A stretch of DNA of 64,000 nt from CALINB01 sp938045325 (GTDB lineage Bacteria; Pseudomonadota; Alphaproteobacteria; Rhodospirillales; CALINB01). This document shows, one piece after another, positions 45,585 to 54,858 of the stretch (positions are counted from its first letter, which is position 1; the number at the start of each line of letters is the position of its first letter). The notes under the pieces were generated by a model. That model was not told where the DNA came from. It was given only the letters and a program-made list of their open reading frames with translations, and ran no database searches. The stretch is from contig JAYNQW010000012.1 of NCBI GenBank assembly GCA_038114465.1, positions 1-64,000 of the forward strand. The letters run 5' to 3'. A program made the position numbers and the translations under genes.

Positions 45585-48521
45585 CTATTTTTTAATACGC
45601 CGGAACGGTTGCGGAAGATCTTCGATTTTTCCATTCAAGGCTTGCTCGACCAGCAAGGCTTGCTCTTGTTGATGTTCTTTACCGGAACCGGTTGCCGGTG
45701 ACGCCGATGCCGTCCGGCCTACATAAATCGGTTTTAACTGTTTGCGCTCGAGTTCCTCCAAAATCCACTCAAACCGCGGCAAGACAAACATCCAGCCACC
45801 ATTGTTGGCCGGCTCTTCCTGACACCAGACCACCTCGGCATTCGGATACCGGCTGATTTGCTGGAAGATGGATGTCCGCGGCCATGGATAGAGTTGTTCA
45901 ACGCGAACGATCGCAACGTCTTTGATTTTCTGATCCCGGCGTGCCTGCAGCAGATCGTAATAAACCTTGCCTGAGCAAAATAGGATACGGCGAACCTTCT
46001 TGTCCAAATCCAATCGATCAATTTCCGGAAAAATCCGGGAAAATTGCGTGCCCGGTCCGAACTCACCAATTTTCGAAACAACCAATTTATGACGAAGCAG
46101 CGATTTCGGCGTAAATACGATCAAGGGTTTGCGGAAGTTACGATGAATTTGCCGGCGCAAGGCATGGAAAAAATTTGCCGGCGTGGTGCAATTCACGACT
46201 TGCATATTGTCTTCGGCACAGAGTTGCAGATACCGCTCAACGCGCGCCGAGGAATGCTCGGGGCCTTGGCCCTCAAAACCGTGCGGTAACAACATCACCA
46301 AGCCGCACAGGCGCAGCCATTTAGACTCTCCGGACGCAATAAACTGATCGATAATGCATTGCGCCATGTTCGCAAAATCGCCGAACTGGGCTTCCCAAAT
46401 CACCAACGACTTCGGTTCGGTTAATGCATAACCATACTCAAACCCAAGCACGCCGGCCTCCGAGAGAGGGCTATCCATCACCTCGAAGGTTGCTTGATCG
46501 GGATGCATTTCGCTTAACGGATAAAAATGCTCTTCGTTATCTTGATCAACGATCGCGGCATGGCGATGTGAGAATGTGCCGCGGGTGGAATCTTCACCGG
46601 ACAGGCGCACGGGGGTTCCTTCGCGGAGCAATGTGCCGAACGCCAACGCCTCGCCCATACCCCAATCGATGCCTTCACCGGTGTCGATCATCTTGCGCCG
46701 GTTTTTCAGTAAGCGAAGGATCTTGCTATTGACATTGATGTGCGCCGGCGGCTCGGAAATGGCGGTTCCGACTTCCTTCAATAATTCCAATGAGGCCGCC
46801 GTTGGGTATTCGGCCAGCTCCTCCTCATCGGTTAGCTGGACAATCCCCTGCCATTTACCTTCAAGCCAATCGGCTTTGTTCGGCTTATATGAAGCCGACG
46901 CTTCAAAATCCTTTTCAAGTTTAGCCCTGAAATCATCCACCCGTTGCTGCGCTTCGGCTTCCGTCAACACGCCTTCGCGTATTAACTGATCACCATAGAC
47001 CTGACGCGTGTTCGGGTGCTTCGCGATCGCCTTGTACATGATCGGCTGGGTAAACATCGGCTCATCGCCTTCGTTGTGGCCATGGCGGCGATAGCAGTAC
47101 AAATCGATCACGACGTCTTTTTTGAATTCTTGGCGATATTCCGTCGCCATGCGCGCGACGTGCACAACTGCTTCAGGGTCGTCACCGTTCACATGGAAAA
47201 TAGGCGCGACAATACTTTTCGCGATGTCCGAACAATACGGTGAAGAACGGGAACGCGACGGCGCGGCGGTAAACCCGATTTGATTGTTGACGATAAAATG
47301 AACCGTTCCGCCGGTGCGGTATCCTTTGAGCTGCGACGTCAGCAGACTTTCCGGCACAATCCCTTGTCCCGGGAAAGCCGCATCGCCGTGCATCAAAAGT
47401 CCCATCACCTGATGGCGTTCTTCATCACCGCGCTCAAATTGTTTCGCGCGGACTTTTCCGATCACAACCGGATTGACGACTTCCAAATGCGACGGATTCG
47501 CCATCAAAGAAAGATGCACCGAATTGCCGTCAAAGTTCCGGTCCGCCGACGTCCCCAGATGGTATTTCACGTCGCCTGAGCCGAGCACATCTTCCGGCAT
47601 CGCGCTAACCCCTTGGAACTCGGAGAACATGGCGACATACGATTTCGACATGATACTGGTCAGGACGTTCAGCCGGCCGCGGTGCGGCATGCCCAAAATA
47701 ATTTCCTTAACACCGAGCTGGCTGCCCCGTTTCAGGACCTGCTCGATGCCGGGAATCAACGATTCACCACCGTCCAGACCGAACCGTTTGGTGCCCGGAT
47801 ATTTCGTATTCAAAAACGCTTCGAACCCCTCGGCCTCGACCAAACGGTCGTAAATCGCTTCCTTACCCTTTTGCGTAAAATGGGTTTGGTTGCGGATACT
47901 TTCCATACGCTGCTGAATCCACGCTCGCTCCTGCTGATCGGAAATGTGCATGTACTCGACACCGATGGAGCCGCAGTACGTTTCGCGAAGGACTTGTAGA
48001 ATTTCACGAATCGTCGCCGTTGCCATGCCGAGAACGTTGTTGATGAAAATCGGCCGGTCCATATCCTCTTCGCCGAACCCGTATGTCAACGGATCGAGCT
48101 CGGGATGATAGTCACGCCCTTCCAAACCCAGCGGATCGAATTTTGCAATCAAATGGCCCCGGACCCGGTAAACCCGAATCATCATCAAGGCATTGATGGT
48201 GTCCAAAGTCGCCCGGCGCGTGTCGCCGCTTTGCGCCGGGGCAGCAGCCTGCTGACTCGCGGCCTGGCCATTCCCCGACGCCGACACGTGCGGAAACATT
48301 TCGACATTGTCGCCGTTGCCGCCGATGACTTTTTTATCCGATGGTGACCAGCTCGCACCACGCAACTCATCGAGGACTTCTTTCACGTCATCGCCGATTT
48401 CGGCAAACAAGGCCGCCCAGCTTGGGTCGACGGAAGCCGGTTGCGCAAGATAGCGTGAATAGATTTCAGCGATATACGTCGCGTTCGCGCCGGTTAATAT
48501 CGAATCGAGGGTCGATGCCAT
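45585..48521 (-). CDS. sucA: 2-oxoglutarate dehydrogenase E1
   Basis: Thiamine-diphosphate enzyme that decarboxylates 2-oxoglutarate and transfers succinyl to SucB. At 978 aa it has the usual length. The N-terminal E2-binding helix (NATYIAEIYSRYLAQPASVDPSWAALF) is present. The TPP-binding region (HGDAAFPGQGIVPESLL...GGTVHFIVNNQIGFT) is intact, followed by the transketolase-like domain (LPHGFEGQGPEHSSARVERYLQLCAEDN). A Gln/Ala-rich insertion near residue 85 is a linker. Confidence 0.98.
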   Translation of the reverse strand: MASTLDSILTGANATYIAEIYSRYLAQPASVDPSWAALFAEIGDDVKEVLDELRGASWSPSDKKVIGGNGDNVEMFPHVSASGNGQAASQQAAAPAQSGDTRRATLDTINALMMIRVYRVRGHLIAKFDPLGLEGRDYHPELDPLTYGFGEEDMDRPIFINNVLGMATATIREILQVLRETYCGSIGVEYMHISDQQERAWIQQRMESIRNQTHFTQKGKEAIYDRLVEAEGFEAFLNTKYPGTKRFGLDGGESLIPGIEQVLKRGSQLGVKEIILGMPHRGRLNVLTSIMSKSYVAMFSEFQGVSAMPEDVLGSGDVKYHLGTSADRNFDGNSVHLSLMANPSHLEVVNPVVIGKVRAKQFERGDEERHQVMGLLMHGDAAFPGQGIVPESLLTSQLKGYRTGGTVHFIVNNQIGFTAAPSRSRSSPYCSDIAKSIVAPIFHVNGDDPEAVVHVARMATEYRQEFKKDVVIDLYCYRRHGHNEGDEPMFTQPIMYKAIAKHPNTRQVYGDQLIREGVLTEAEAQQRVDDFRAKLEKDFEASASYKPNKADWLEGKWQGIVQLTDEEELAEYPTAASLELLKEVGTAISEPPAHINVNSKILRLLKNRRKMIDTGEGIDWGMGEALAFGTLLREGTPVRLSGEDSTRGTFSHRHAAIVDQDNEEHFYPLSEMHPDQATFEVMDSPLSEAGVLGFEYGYALTEPKSLVIWEAQFGDFANMAQCIIDQFIASGESKWLRLCGLVMLLPHGFEGQGPEHSSARVERYLQLCAEDNMQVVNCTTPANFFHALRRQIHRNFRKPLIVFTPKSLLRHKLVVSKIGEFGPGTQFSRIFPEIDRLDLDKKVRRILFCSGKVYYDLLQARRDQKIKDVAIVRVEQLYPWPRTSIFQQISRYPNAEVVWCQEEPANNGGWMFVLPRFEWILEELERKQLKPIYVGRTASASPATGSGKEHQQEQALLVEQALNGKIEDLPQPFRRIKK

Positions 48522-48587
48522 AATAATATTGGATAAGGGTATTTCTCTCCCTCATCCACTCCCAGGATTATTCTTAAAGCCCTATCT

Positions 48588-49463
48588 TTACCCTTTAAAG
48601 ACCTTTTGCATCGTGCTGCCAAGCGTGGCCGGGGAATCCGCAACATGGATACCGGCCGCATTCAAGGCTTCGATCTTATCGGCAGCGGTGCCCTTGCCGC
48701 CAGAGATAATCGCGCCGGCATGACCCATACGCCGGCCCGGTGGGGCCGTAACCCCCGCAATAAAGCCGACAACCGGCTTTTTCGTCTTCGAATCCTTAAT
48801 AAATTGGGCGGCCTCTTCCTCGGCTGTGCCGCCTATTTCACCAATCATAATAATGGCCTCGGTCTCGTCATCGGCCACGAAACGCTCCAAACAATCAATG
48901 AAATTCGTGCCGTTGACGGGATCGCCACCGATCCCGATACACGTGGTTTGACCCAACCCGGCCGCCGTGGTCTGGCCGACCGCCTCATAGGTGAGCGTGC
49001 CGGAGCGCGAGACGATACCGACTTTGCCGCGCTGATGAATATGACCCGGCATGATGCCGATTTTGCATTCACCCGGCGTGATAATCCCAGGGCAATTCGG
49101 CCCGATAAGCCGGGAGCTGGAATCCGTCAGGACGCGTTTCACCCGAACCATATCCTGCACCGGAATTCCTTCGGTGATACACACAATTAAAGGCACTTCG
49201 GCATCGAGCGCTTCGAGAATAGCATCGGCCGCAAAGGGCGGCGGCACATAAATCACGGAGGCATCGGCGCCGGTCTTTTCGACCGCCTCGGCTACGGTGT
49301 CGAACACCGGCAAATTAAGATGTTGACTGCCGCCTTTGCCCGGCGTGACCCCGCCGACCATTTTCGTGCCGTATTCAATCGCTTGCTCGGAATGAAACGT
49401 GCCTTGCGAGCCGGTAAAGCCCTGGCAAATCACCTTGGTGTTTTTATCGACCAGTACAGACAT
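48588..49463 (-). CDS. sucD: Succinyl-CoA synthetase alpha subunit
   Basis: Makes succinyl-CoA/succinate with substrate-level phosphorylation; carries the phosphorylated His. The 291-aa protein shows CoA-binding GFTGSQGTFHSEQAI, the catalytic His in RRMGHAGAIISGGKGTA and the nucleotide-binding fold. Its ATG overlaps the sucC stop, so translation is coupled. Confidence 0.98.
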   Translation of the reverse strand: MSVLVDKNTKVICQGFTGSQGTFHSEQAIEYGTKMVGGVTPGKGGSQHLNLPVFDTVAEAVEKTGADASVIYVPPPFAADAILEALDAEVPLIVCITEGIPVQDMVRVKRVLTDSSSRLIGPNCPGIITPGECKIGIMPGHIHQRGKVGIVSRSGTLTYEAVGQTTAAGLGQTTCIGIGGDPVNGTNFIDCLERFVADDETEAIIMIGEIGGTAEEEAAQFIKDSKTKKPVVGFIAGVTAPPGRRMGHAGAIISGGKGTAADKIEALNAAGIHVADSPATLGSTMQKVFKG

Positions 49464-50632
49464 TAGGCGGCCTCCTTCACGGCCTTAACCACCTTCTCAG
49501 CGGCATCGCCTAAATCATCGGCCGAAACGATATCCAGCCCCGATTTGCTAAGGATCTCTTTGCCTTTTTCGACATTGGTCCCTTCGAGACGAACGACCAG
49601 CGGCACTTCAAGTTTGACTTCCTTAGCCGCGGCCACAACGCCTTCGGCGATCACATCACAACGCATAATGCCGCCGAAGATATTGACCAATATCCCTTTG
49701 ACGTTCGAATCCGACAGGATGATTTTAAAAGCGGTCGTCACGCGTTCGGCCGTCGCACTGCCGCCGACATCCAAAAAGTTTGCCGGTGAACTGCCGCATA
49801 GTTGGATAATGTCCATAGTTGCCATGGCGAGGCCGGCGCCGTTAACCATGCAGCCGATACTGCCGTCGAGCTTGATATAATTCAGTTCGTGTTTACCGGC
49901 TTCCAATTCCGCCGGATCTTCCTCATCCTCATCACGCAATTCTTTGACATTTTTGTGCCGGAACAACGCGTTATCGTCGAAATTCATTTTGGCGTCCAAG
50001 GCAATAACGTCGCCGCCGCCGGTAACCACAAGGGGGTTGATTTCAACGAGAGAGGCATCAAGTTCGGTAAAGGCTTTATACATACCAAAGATGAATTTCA
50101 CGGCCGAACCGATTTGTTTGCCCTCGAGCTTCAAGCCGAATGCGAGCTGGCGGGCATGAAACGGTTGCAATCCGATCGCCGGATCAATGGAGACACGGAC
50201 AATTTTTTCAGGTGTTTTTGCTGCGACTTCCTCGATTTCCATGCCGCCTTCGGTCGATGCCATAATCGTGATACACGCGTTGGCCCGGTCGACAAGCATA
50301 CTCATATAGAGTTCGCGCGCGATATCGCAGCCTTCTTCAACATAAATTCTTTTAACGACCTTGCCCTGCGGGCCGGTCTGCGGGGTTACAAGAGTTTTAC
50401 CGATGATTTCAGTCGCTGCCGCTTCAACCTCTTCAAGCGACTTAACGACCTTGACGCCGCCGGCTTTGCCGCGGCCACCTGCATGAATTTGCGCTTTAAC
50501 GACCCAAACAGAACCGCCAAGCTCTTTGGCCGCCGCCACTGCTTCTGCCGGCGTAAAAGCGGCCTTACCTCGAGGCACGGCAACTCCACATTCCGCCAGG
50601 AGCTGTTTAGCCTGGTATTCATGAATGTTCAT
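49463..50632 (-). CDS. sucC: Succinyl-CoA synthetase beta subunit
   Basis: ATP-grasp subunit that binds nucleotide and Mg2+. The 389-aa protein opens with MNIHEYQAKQLLAECGV and carries KAQIHAGGRGKAGGVK, EINPLVVTGGG and the C-terminal CoA-ligase-like domain (GGIMRCDVIAEGVVAA). Coupled to sucD. Confidence 0.98.
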   Translation of the reverse strand: MNIHEYQAKQLLAECGVAVPRGKAAFTPAEAVAAAKELGGSVWVVKAQIHAGGRGKAGGVKVVKSLEEVEAAATEIIGKTLVTPQTGPQGKVVKRIYVEEGCDIARELYMSMLVDRANACITIMASTEGGMEIEEVAAKTPEKIVRVSIDPAIGLQPFHARQLAFGLKLEGKQIGSAVKFIFGMYKAFTELDASLVEINPLVVTGGGDVIALDAKMNFDDNALFRHKNVKELRDEDEEDPAELEAGKHELNYIKLDGSIGCMVNGAGLAMATMDIIQLCGSSPANFLDVGGSATAERVTTAFKIILSDSNVKGILVNIFGGIMRCDVIAEGVVAAAKEVKLEVPLVVRLEGTNVEKGKEILSKSGLDIVSADDLGDAAEKVVKAVKEAA

Positions 50633-50732
50633 CGTAGTTTCCCGCCCTGGAAAAAAAGTGTGGGGGTCGGCATGCTCTCTGAATACAGAATAACCTGCCG
50701 GAACCCCTCACAAAACTTTTGTTACTCAGAAG

Positions 50733-51286
50733 CTATCTTTTGCGACGCTTCGGAGCCTTACGCTTGGCTTTACGCTTCGGCGCTTTACGCTTAGCTTTGC
50801 GTTTTGGTGCTTTACGCTTCGTAGCTTTACGCTTCGTCGCTTTACGCTTCGTTGCTTTACGCTTTGTCGCTTTACGCTTCGTCGCTTTGCGCTTCGTCGC
50901 TTTACGCTTCGTAGCTTTACGCTTCGTTGCTTTACGCTTCGTTGCTTTACGCTTCGTTGCTTTACGCTTCGTCGCTTTACGCTTCGTCGCTTTACGCTTC
51001 GTCGCTTTACGCTTCGTCGCNNNNNNNNNNNNNNNNNNNNNNNNNNNNNNNNNNNNNNNNNNNNNNNNNNNNNNNNNNNNNNNNNNNNNNNNNNNNNNNN
51101 NNNNNNNNNNNNNNNNNNNNGCTTCGTCGCTTTACGCTTCGTCGCTTTACGCTTCGTCGCTTTACGCTTCGTCGCTTTACGCTTCGTCGCCTTACGCTTC
51201 GTCGCTTTACGCTTCGTCGCCTTACGCTTCGGCGCTTTGCGCTTAGCCGTCTTCTTTACTTTTCTACGTCTTGCTTTCTTCGCCAT
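50733..51286 (-). CDS. Histone H1-like KRKAT-repeat protein, interrupted by an assembly gap
   Basis: A highly basic protein of at least 150 residues encoded between mdh and sucC. It begins MAKKARRRKVKKTAKRKAP and continues with tandem KRKAT pentapeptides specified by a 15-bp unit. A run of 100 N (51021-51120) lies in the repeat. Reading on past the gap in the frame implied by the repeat gives KRKAK/KRKAP units and ends KAPKRRKR followed by TAG at 50733-50735. A literal reading through 100 N shifts frame and gives an artefactual RRSVK tail. The composition matches bacterial histone H1-like nucleoid proteins; DNA or RNA binding is inferred. It appears to lie within the TCA operon. Confidence 0.75.
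50806..51230 (-). repeat. 15-bp tandem repeat encoding KRKAT
   Basis: Plus-strand unit GCTTCGTCGCTTTAC is repeated about 14 times to 51020 and about 7 times from 51121 onward, with third-position variants (GTA, GTT, GTC). Adjacent degenerate units extend to about 50752. There are no spacers, so it is not a CRISPR array. Confidence 0.95.
51021..51120. other. Assembly gap, 100 N placeholder
   Basis: Exactly 100 N in the tandem repeat. The left flank ends at base 10 of the 15-bp unit and the right flank begins at base 1, so the missing length should be 5+15n if the period is kept. 100 does not fit this. Confidence 0.99.
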
Positions 51287-51318
51287 AGATAAGTCCCCCT
51301 ATCTGGCCGCAGCATTGA

Positions 51319-52368
51319 TCACGGTGCGGACTTGGCAGGATTAATGGGTTTACAGGGTTTAGACTTCCGTTTCACAGAAGCTCTCGTTACCACCGCAGCC
51401 TTCGATTTGGCTGATTTGCGGCGTAATTTTTTGGCGATAGCCACAAGATCACGAACGGCGTTAACCGATTTCATGAACTGGGCCCTCTCCTCCCGGTTTA
51501 GATTGATTTCAACAACCTTCTCAACGCCTTTGGCGCCAATAATACAAGGCACGCCAACGTAGAGTCCTTTAACGCCGTATTCACCACTAAGATAAGCCGC
51601 GCAAGGCAGCAAACGGCGTTTGTCTCTTAAATAAGCTTCGGCCATTTGGATCGCAGCACTGGCCGGTGCATAAAAAGCTGAACCCGTCTTGAGCAAACCA
51701 ACAATTTCCGCACCGCCATCGCGCGTCCGCTGAACGATCGCGTCGAGGCGTTTTTTCGTGGTCCACTTCATTTTAATAAGGTCCGGCAGCGGAATACCGC
51801 CGACCGTGGAATACCGGGGCAACGGCACCATCGTATCGCCATGGCCGCCCAGCACGAACGTTGTGACGTCTTCAACGGATACTTTAAATTCTTCTGCCAG
51901 AAAATAGCTGAACCGGGCCGAATCCAAGACCCCCGCCATACCAACGACTTTACGGTGCGGCAGGCCTGAAGCCTCGCGCAACACGCCGACCATCGCATCC
52001 AAGGGGTTGGTGATACAAATGACGAATGCGTCCGGGCAATTCTTTTTAATGCCCGCGCCGACCGACTCCATCACACTTGTATTAATACCGATCAGGTCGT
52101 CCCGGCTCATGCCAGGCTTGCGGGCCACACCGGCGGTGACGATGACAACATCAGCACCCTTGATCCCGGCATAACTGTTAGCGCCGACAACACGGGCATC
52201 GAAACCTTCAATCGGAGACGACTCCGCAATATCGAGAGACTTGCCTTGGGGAATGCCTTTGAGGATATCAAACAAGACAACATCACCGAGCTCTTTTAAC
52301 CCAACAAGATGGGCGAGCGTTCCTCCGATGTTGCCTGCGCCAATAAGCGCTATTTTATTTCGTGCCAT
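51319..52368 (-). CDS. mdh: Malate dehydrogenase with basic C-terminal extension
   Basis: Oxidises malate to oxaloacetate with NAD+. Lactate-dehydrogenase-like type: NAD motif GAGNIGGTLAHL, catalytic His in GGHGDTMVP, substrate Arg in GVARKPGMSRDDL and ITNPLDAM. The family normally ends near residue 320; here 349 residues end with a Lys/Arg-rich tail (from about residue 315, RRKSAKSK...VKRKSKPCKP). It is the first gene of the mdh-KRKAT-sucCD-sucAB-lpd cluster and has a long AT-rich upstream region with direct repeats. Confidence 0.97.
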   Translation of the reverse strand: MARNKIALIGAGNIGGTLAHLVGLKELGDVVLFDILKGIPQGKSLDIAESSPIEGFDARVVGANSYAGIKGADVVIVTAGVARKPGMSRDDLIGINTSVMESVGAGIKKNCPDAFVICITNPLDAMVGVLREASGLPHRKVVGMAGVLDSARFSYFLAEEFKVSVEDVTTFVLGGHGDTMVPLPRYSTVGGIPLPDLIKMKWTTKKRLDAIVQRTRDGGAEIVGLLKTGSAFYAPASAAIQMAEAYLRDKRRLLPCAAYLSGEYGVKGLYVGVPCIIGAKGVEKVVEINLNREERAQFMKSVNAVRDLVAIAKKLRRKSAKSKAAVVTRASVKRKSKPCKPINPAKSAP

Positions 52369-52410
52369 TTGCTTTACTTAAAAGTCTTGAAAAAATCCAA
52401 AAAACAATTC

Positions 52411-52474
52411 TTCGCTTTTGCGAATCATTAAGCGTTACTAACGAAATTTTGTTTATTTAGCAAGTATTACTAAC
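52411..52474 (-). promoter_or_regulatory. Regulatory region of the mdh-suc operon with paired direct repeats
   Basis: AAGCGTTACTAAC (52430-52442) and AAGTATTACTAAC (52462-52474) are direct repeats 32 bp apart, about three helical turns. A TTCGC-TTTT-GCGAA palindrome lies at 52411-52424. The 182-bp intergenic region is markedly AT-rich. Promoter elements near TTGCTA and TAGTAA are possible on the minus strand but weak. The regulator is unknown. Confidence 0.45.
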
Positions 52475-52550
52475 ATTTTCGCAAATTTGACGCGCGATGT
52501 GTTTCGTCTGTGCAACACGAAATTCGTCTAAAAAACTGGTAAATAAAACG

Positions 52551-53687
52551 TTACGGCGTGATTAAGTGCGGTGATGAAATATATTCTTCTGACTGCATTT
52601 CAACCAATCGTGATGCCGTTCTTTCGAATTCAAACGAACCGATTCCGGATTCGTACAAACGATTCGGTGACGCTTCTGCAGAGCAAATGAGATTCACTTT
52701 GTGCTCGTAAAGCGCATCGATCAGCGTCACGAATCTTTTTGCCGCGTCTCTTCGTTCCGGATTCAAACGCGGAATCCGAGCCAAAAAAACCGTGTGATAG
52801 GTTGCCGCAATCTCAAGGTAATCCGCGGCTCCCAGGGCCGTCTCGCAAAGATCGGCGAAGGTGAAAAACGCAACGCCTTCCGCTGCTTTCGGCACCGTCA
52901 ATTGACGCCCGTAAATTTCTAATGTTTCTGGCTTAGCTTCAAACCCGGTAATTAACCGCTGAAAATCTTGATCCAGTTCCCGATCCGTTTCGCCGTTTAC
53001 CGGTGTTAGGTAAACGTTCATGGTCCGCAGTTGCTCAAGTCGGTGATCGGTGTCGCCATCAACGGCCAAAACATCCAACTGATTTTTGATCAGATCAATA
53101 AAAGGTAAAAATCGACTTCGTTGCAGCCCTCCTTCGTAAAGGTCGTCCGGCGGGCGATTCGAGGTCGCAACGACAATTACACCCGAATCGAATAACGATT
53201 CGAAAAGCCGTCCCAAAATCATTGCATCGGCGATATCGGTGACATGAAACTCGTCGAAACACAGCAACCATGCGCGCTCTGCGATCACACGCGATAAAGC
53301 CAAAATAGGGTCTGCATTACCCGAAACTTTGCCGGCCTTTGCCGCCTGGCGAAAGTTATTCACCCGATCGTGAACGTCTTTCATAAACGCATGATAATGA
53401 ACCCGGCGTTTTTGCTCGACCGGCGCACTCTCGAAAAACAGGTCCATAAGCATGGATTTGCCGCGGCCCGGCGCACCATGAAGATAAATGCCGCGCGGCA
53501 TACCCTCCGAAGCGGTACGCTGCGTCAATCGCGTGAGCCAGCCGGAACGTGCCGCACGCGGACGATACCCGGCCAACCTATCGTGCAACGACTGCAGCTT
53601 TTCAGCCGCCGTTGCTTGTGCCGGGTCCGGTTTCAGGCGGCCGCTTTCCACCAGCTTTCGGTATGCGTTTAAAGGGCTCGATGTCAT
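52551..53687 (-). CDS. zapE: Cell division ATPase ZapE (AFG1-like)
   Basis: A 378-aa AAA-type ATPase of the ZapE/AFG1/LACE1 family. Walker A GAPGRGKSMLMDLFF (near residues 70-84), Walker B LLCFDEFHVTDIADA, and the family-specific VATSNRPPDDLYEGGLQRSRFLPFI are clear. In E. coli it associates with FtsZ rings under stress; in mitochondria the homolog acts on respiratory proteins. It lies between sdh and mdh, an order often seen in alphaproteobacteria. Confidence 0.93.
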   Translation of the reverse strand: MTSSPLNAYRKLVESGRLKPDPAQATAAEKLQSLHDRLAGYRPRAARSGWLTRLTQRTASEGMPRGIYLHGAPGRGKSMLMDLFFESAPVEQKRRVHYHAFMKDVHDRVNNFRQAAKAGKVSGNADPILALSRVIAERAWLLCFDEFHVTDIADAMILGRLFESLFDSGVIVVATSNRPPDDLYEGGLQRSRFLPFIDLIKNQLDVLAVDGDTDHRLEQLRTMNVYLTPVNGETDRELDQDFQRLITGFEAKPETLEIYGRQLTVPKAAEGVAFFTFADLCETALGAADYLEIAATYHTVFLARIPRLNPERRDAAKRFVTLIDALYEHKVNLICSAEASPNRLYESGIGSFEFERTASRLVEMQSEEYISSPHLITP

Positions 53688-53839
53688 GGACGGAAACTTT
53701 AACGAAATACAGGCCTATTGGCGAAAAACTAGTATCTAACCCATGCATGCCTTACGTTCCATTAAAACGCTCAAACACCGGATGTAACGGCATCCTTTCA
53801 ATAAGCGGCTCCAGCTTCAAACAGCCTCAGGAGGCAACC

Positions 53840-54046
53840 ATGGATGAAGACGTTCTAAATATACAGATCAGGAAATTCCTGAAAAATGTCGGGATCACAT
53901 CGCAGCGCGAGATCGAGCTCGCCGTTCGCGCCGCCATCAACAGCGGCAAACTCACCGGTAATGAAACCCTGAAAACGACCGTCAAGCTTTCGATCACGGA
54001 AATCGGATTGGATAAACAGATTGACGGTGAAATTGCGCTTGAATAA
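53840..54046 (+). CDS. DUF6494 family small protein
   Basis: A 68-aa protein starting MDEDVLNIQIRKFLKNVGITSQREIE, matching the DUF6494 family of short conserved alphaproteobacterial proteins. AGGAGGCAACC precedes the ATG. Function unknown. Divergent from zapE and convergent with sdhB, whose stop is 9 nt away. Confidence 0.85.
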   Translation: MDEDVLNIQIRKFLKNVGITSQREIELAVRAAINSGKLTGNETLKTTVKLSITEIGLDKQIDGEIALE

Positions 54047-54055
54047 CGGCGTGGA

Positions 54056-54835
54056 TTAGCGGCGCTTCGCCAGCATTTCCTTAATTTGGCCGATGGCCTG
54101 ACCGGGATTGAGACTCTTCGGACAAGTATTGGTGCAATTCATAATGGTGTGGCAGCGATACAGCCGGAACGGATCATCCAACTCATCGAGGCGTTCGCCG
54201 GCATACTCATCTCGGGAATCAGCCAGGAACCGATAGGCCTGCAATAAGATGGCCGGGCCGAGATACCGATCACCGTTCCACCAATAACTGGGGCAGCTGG
54301 TCTGACAACAAAAGCACAAAATACATTCCCACAAACCGTCGAGCTTTTCCCGCTCCTCAATACTTTGGCGGCGTTCGCTGTTGGCCGGCGGCGGCGTATC
54401 GGACTGCAGCCACGGTTTAATGGACGTGTACTGCGCATAAGGAATCGATAAATCAGGAACCAGATCCTTAATCACCGGCATATGCGGCAACGGATAGATT
54501 TTCACATCCCCCGAAACATCCGACACCGCTTTGGTGCAAGCCAGTGTGTTCGCACCATCGATATTCATCGAACACGAACCGCAGACCCCTTCCCGGCAGG
54601 ACCGGCGGAAGGTCAACGTCGAATCGATCTCGCTTTTGATTTTGATCAACGCGTCCAGAACCATCGGTCCGCACTGATCCATGTCGACTTCGTAGCTATC
54701 GATCCGCGGATTATTGCCGTCATCAGGATGGTAACGGTACACCTTAAACGTGCGGATGTTGGTCGCACCGTCAGGCGCCTTATGGGTTTTGCCTTCGGTG
54801 ACCTTAGAATTTGCAGGTAACGATAATTCGACCAT
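54056..54835 (-). CDS. sdhB: Succinate dehydrogenase iron-sulfur subunit
   Basis: Carries electrons from SdhA FAD to quinone through three Fe-S clusters. The 259-aa protein has the plant-type ferredoxin domain (CREGVCGSCSMNIDG) and the C-terminal 4Fe-4S/3Fe-4S domain (CILCFCCQTSCPSYWWN; CHTIMNCTNTCPKSLNP). All cluster cysteines are present. Last gene of sdhCDAB. Confidence 0.98.
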   Translation of the reverse strand: MVELSLPANSKVTEGKTHKAPDGATNIRTFKVYRYHPDDGNNPRIDSYEVDMDQCGPMVLDALIKIKSEIDSTLTFRRSCREGVCGSCSMNIDGANTLACTKAVSDVSGDVKIYPLPHMPVIKDLVPDLSIPYAQYTSIKPWLQSDTPPPANSERRQSIEEREKLDGLWECILCFCCQTSCPSYWWNGDRYLGPAILLQAYRFLADSRDEYAGERLDELDDPFRLYRCHTIMNCTNTCPKSLNPGQAIGQIKEMLAKRR

Positions 54836-54858
54836 TGTGTTGTTCCAATCCCGGCCCT

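Noticed and set aside
50806..51230. CRISPR array
   Set aside because: The repeats are 15 bp, contiguous and in frame with a protein; there are no spacers and no cas genes.
50719..51246. Plus-strand open frame through the KRKAT repeat (RFVAL repeats)
   Set aside because: It is the antisense of the 15-bp repeat; the minus strand has a start, ribosome binding site and typical H1-like composition.
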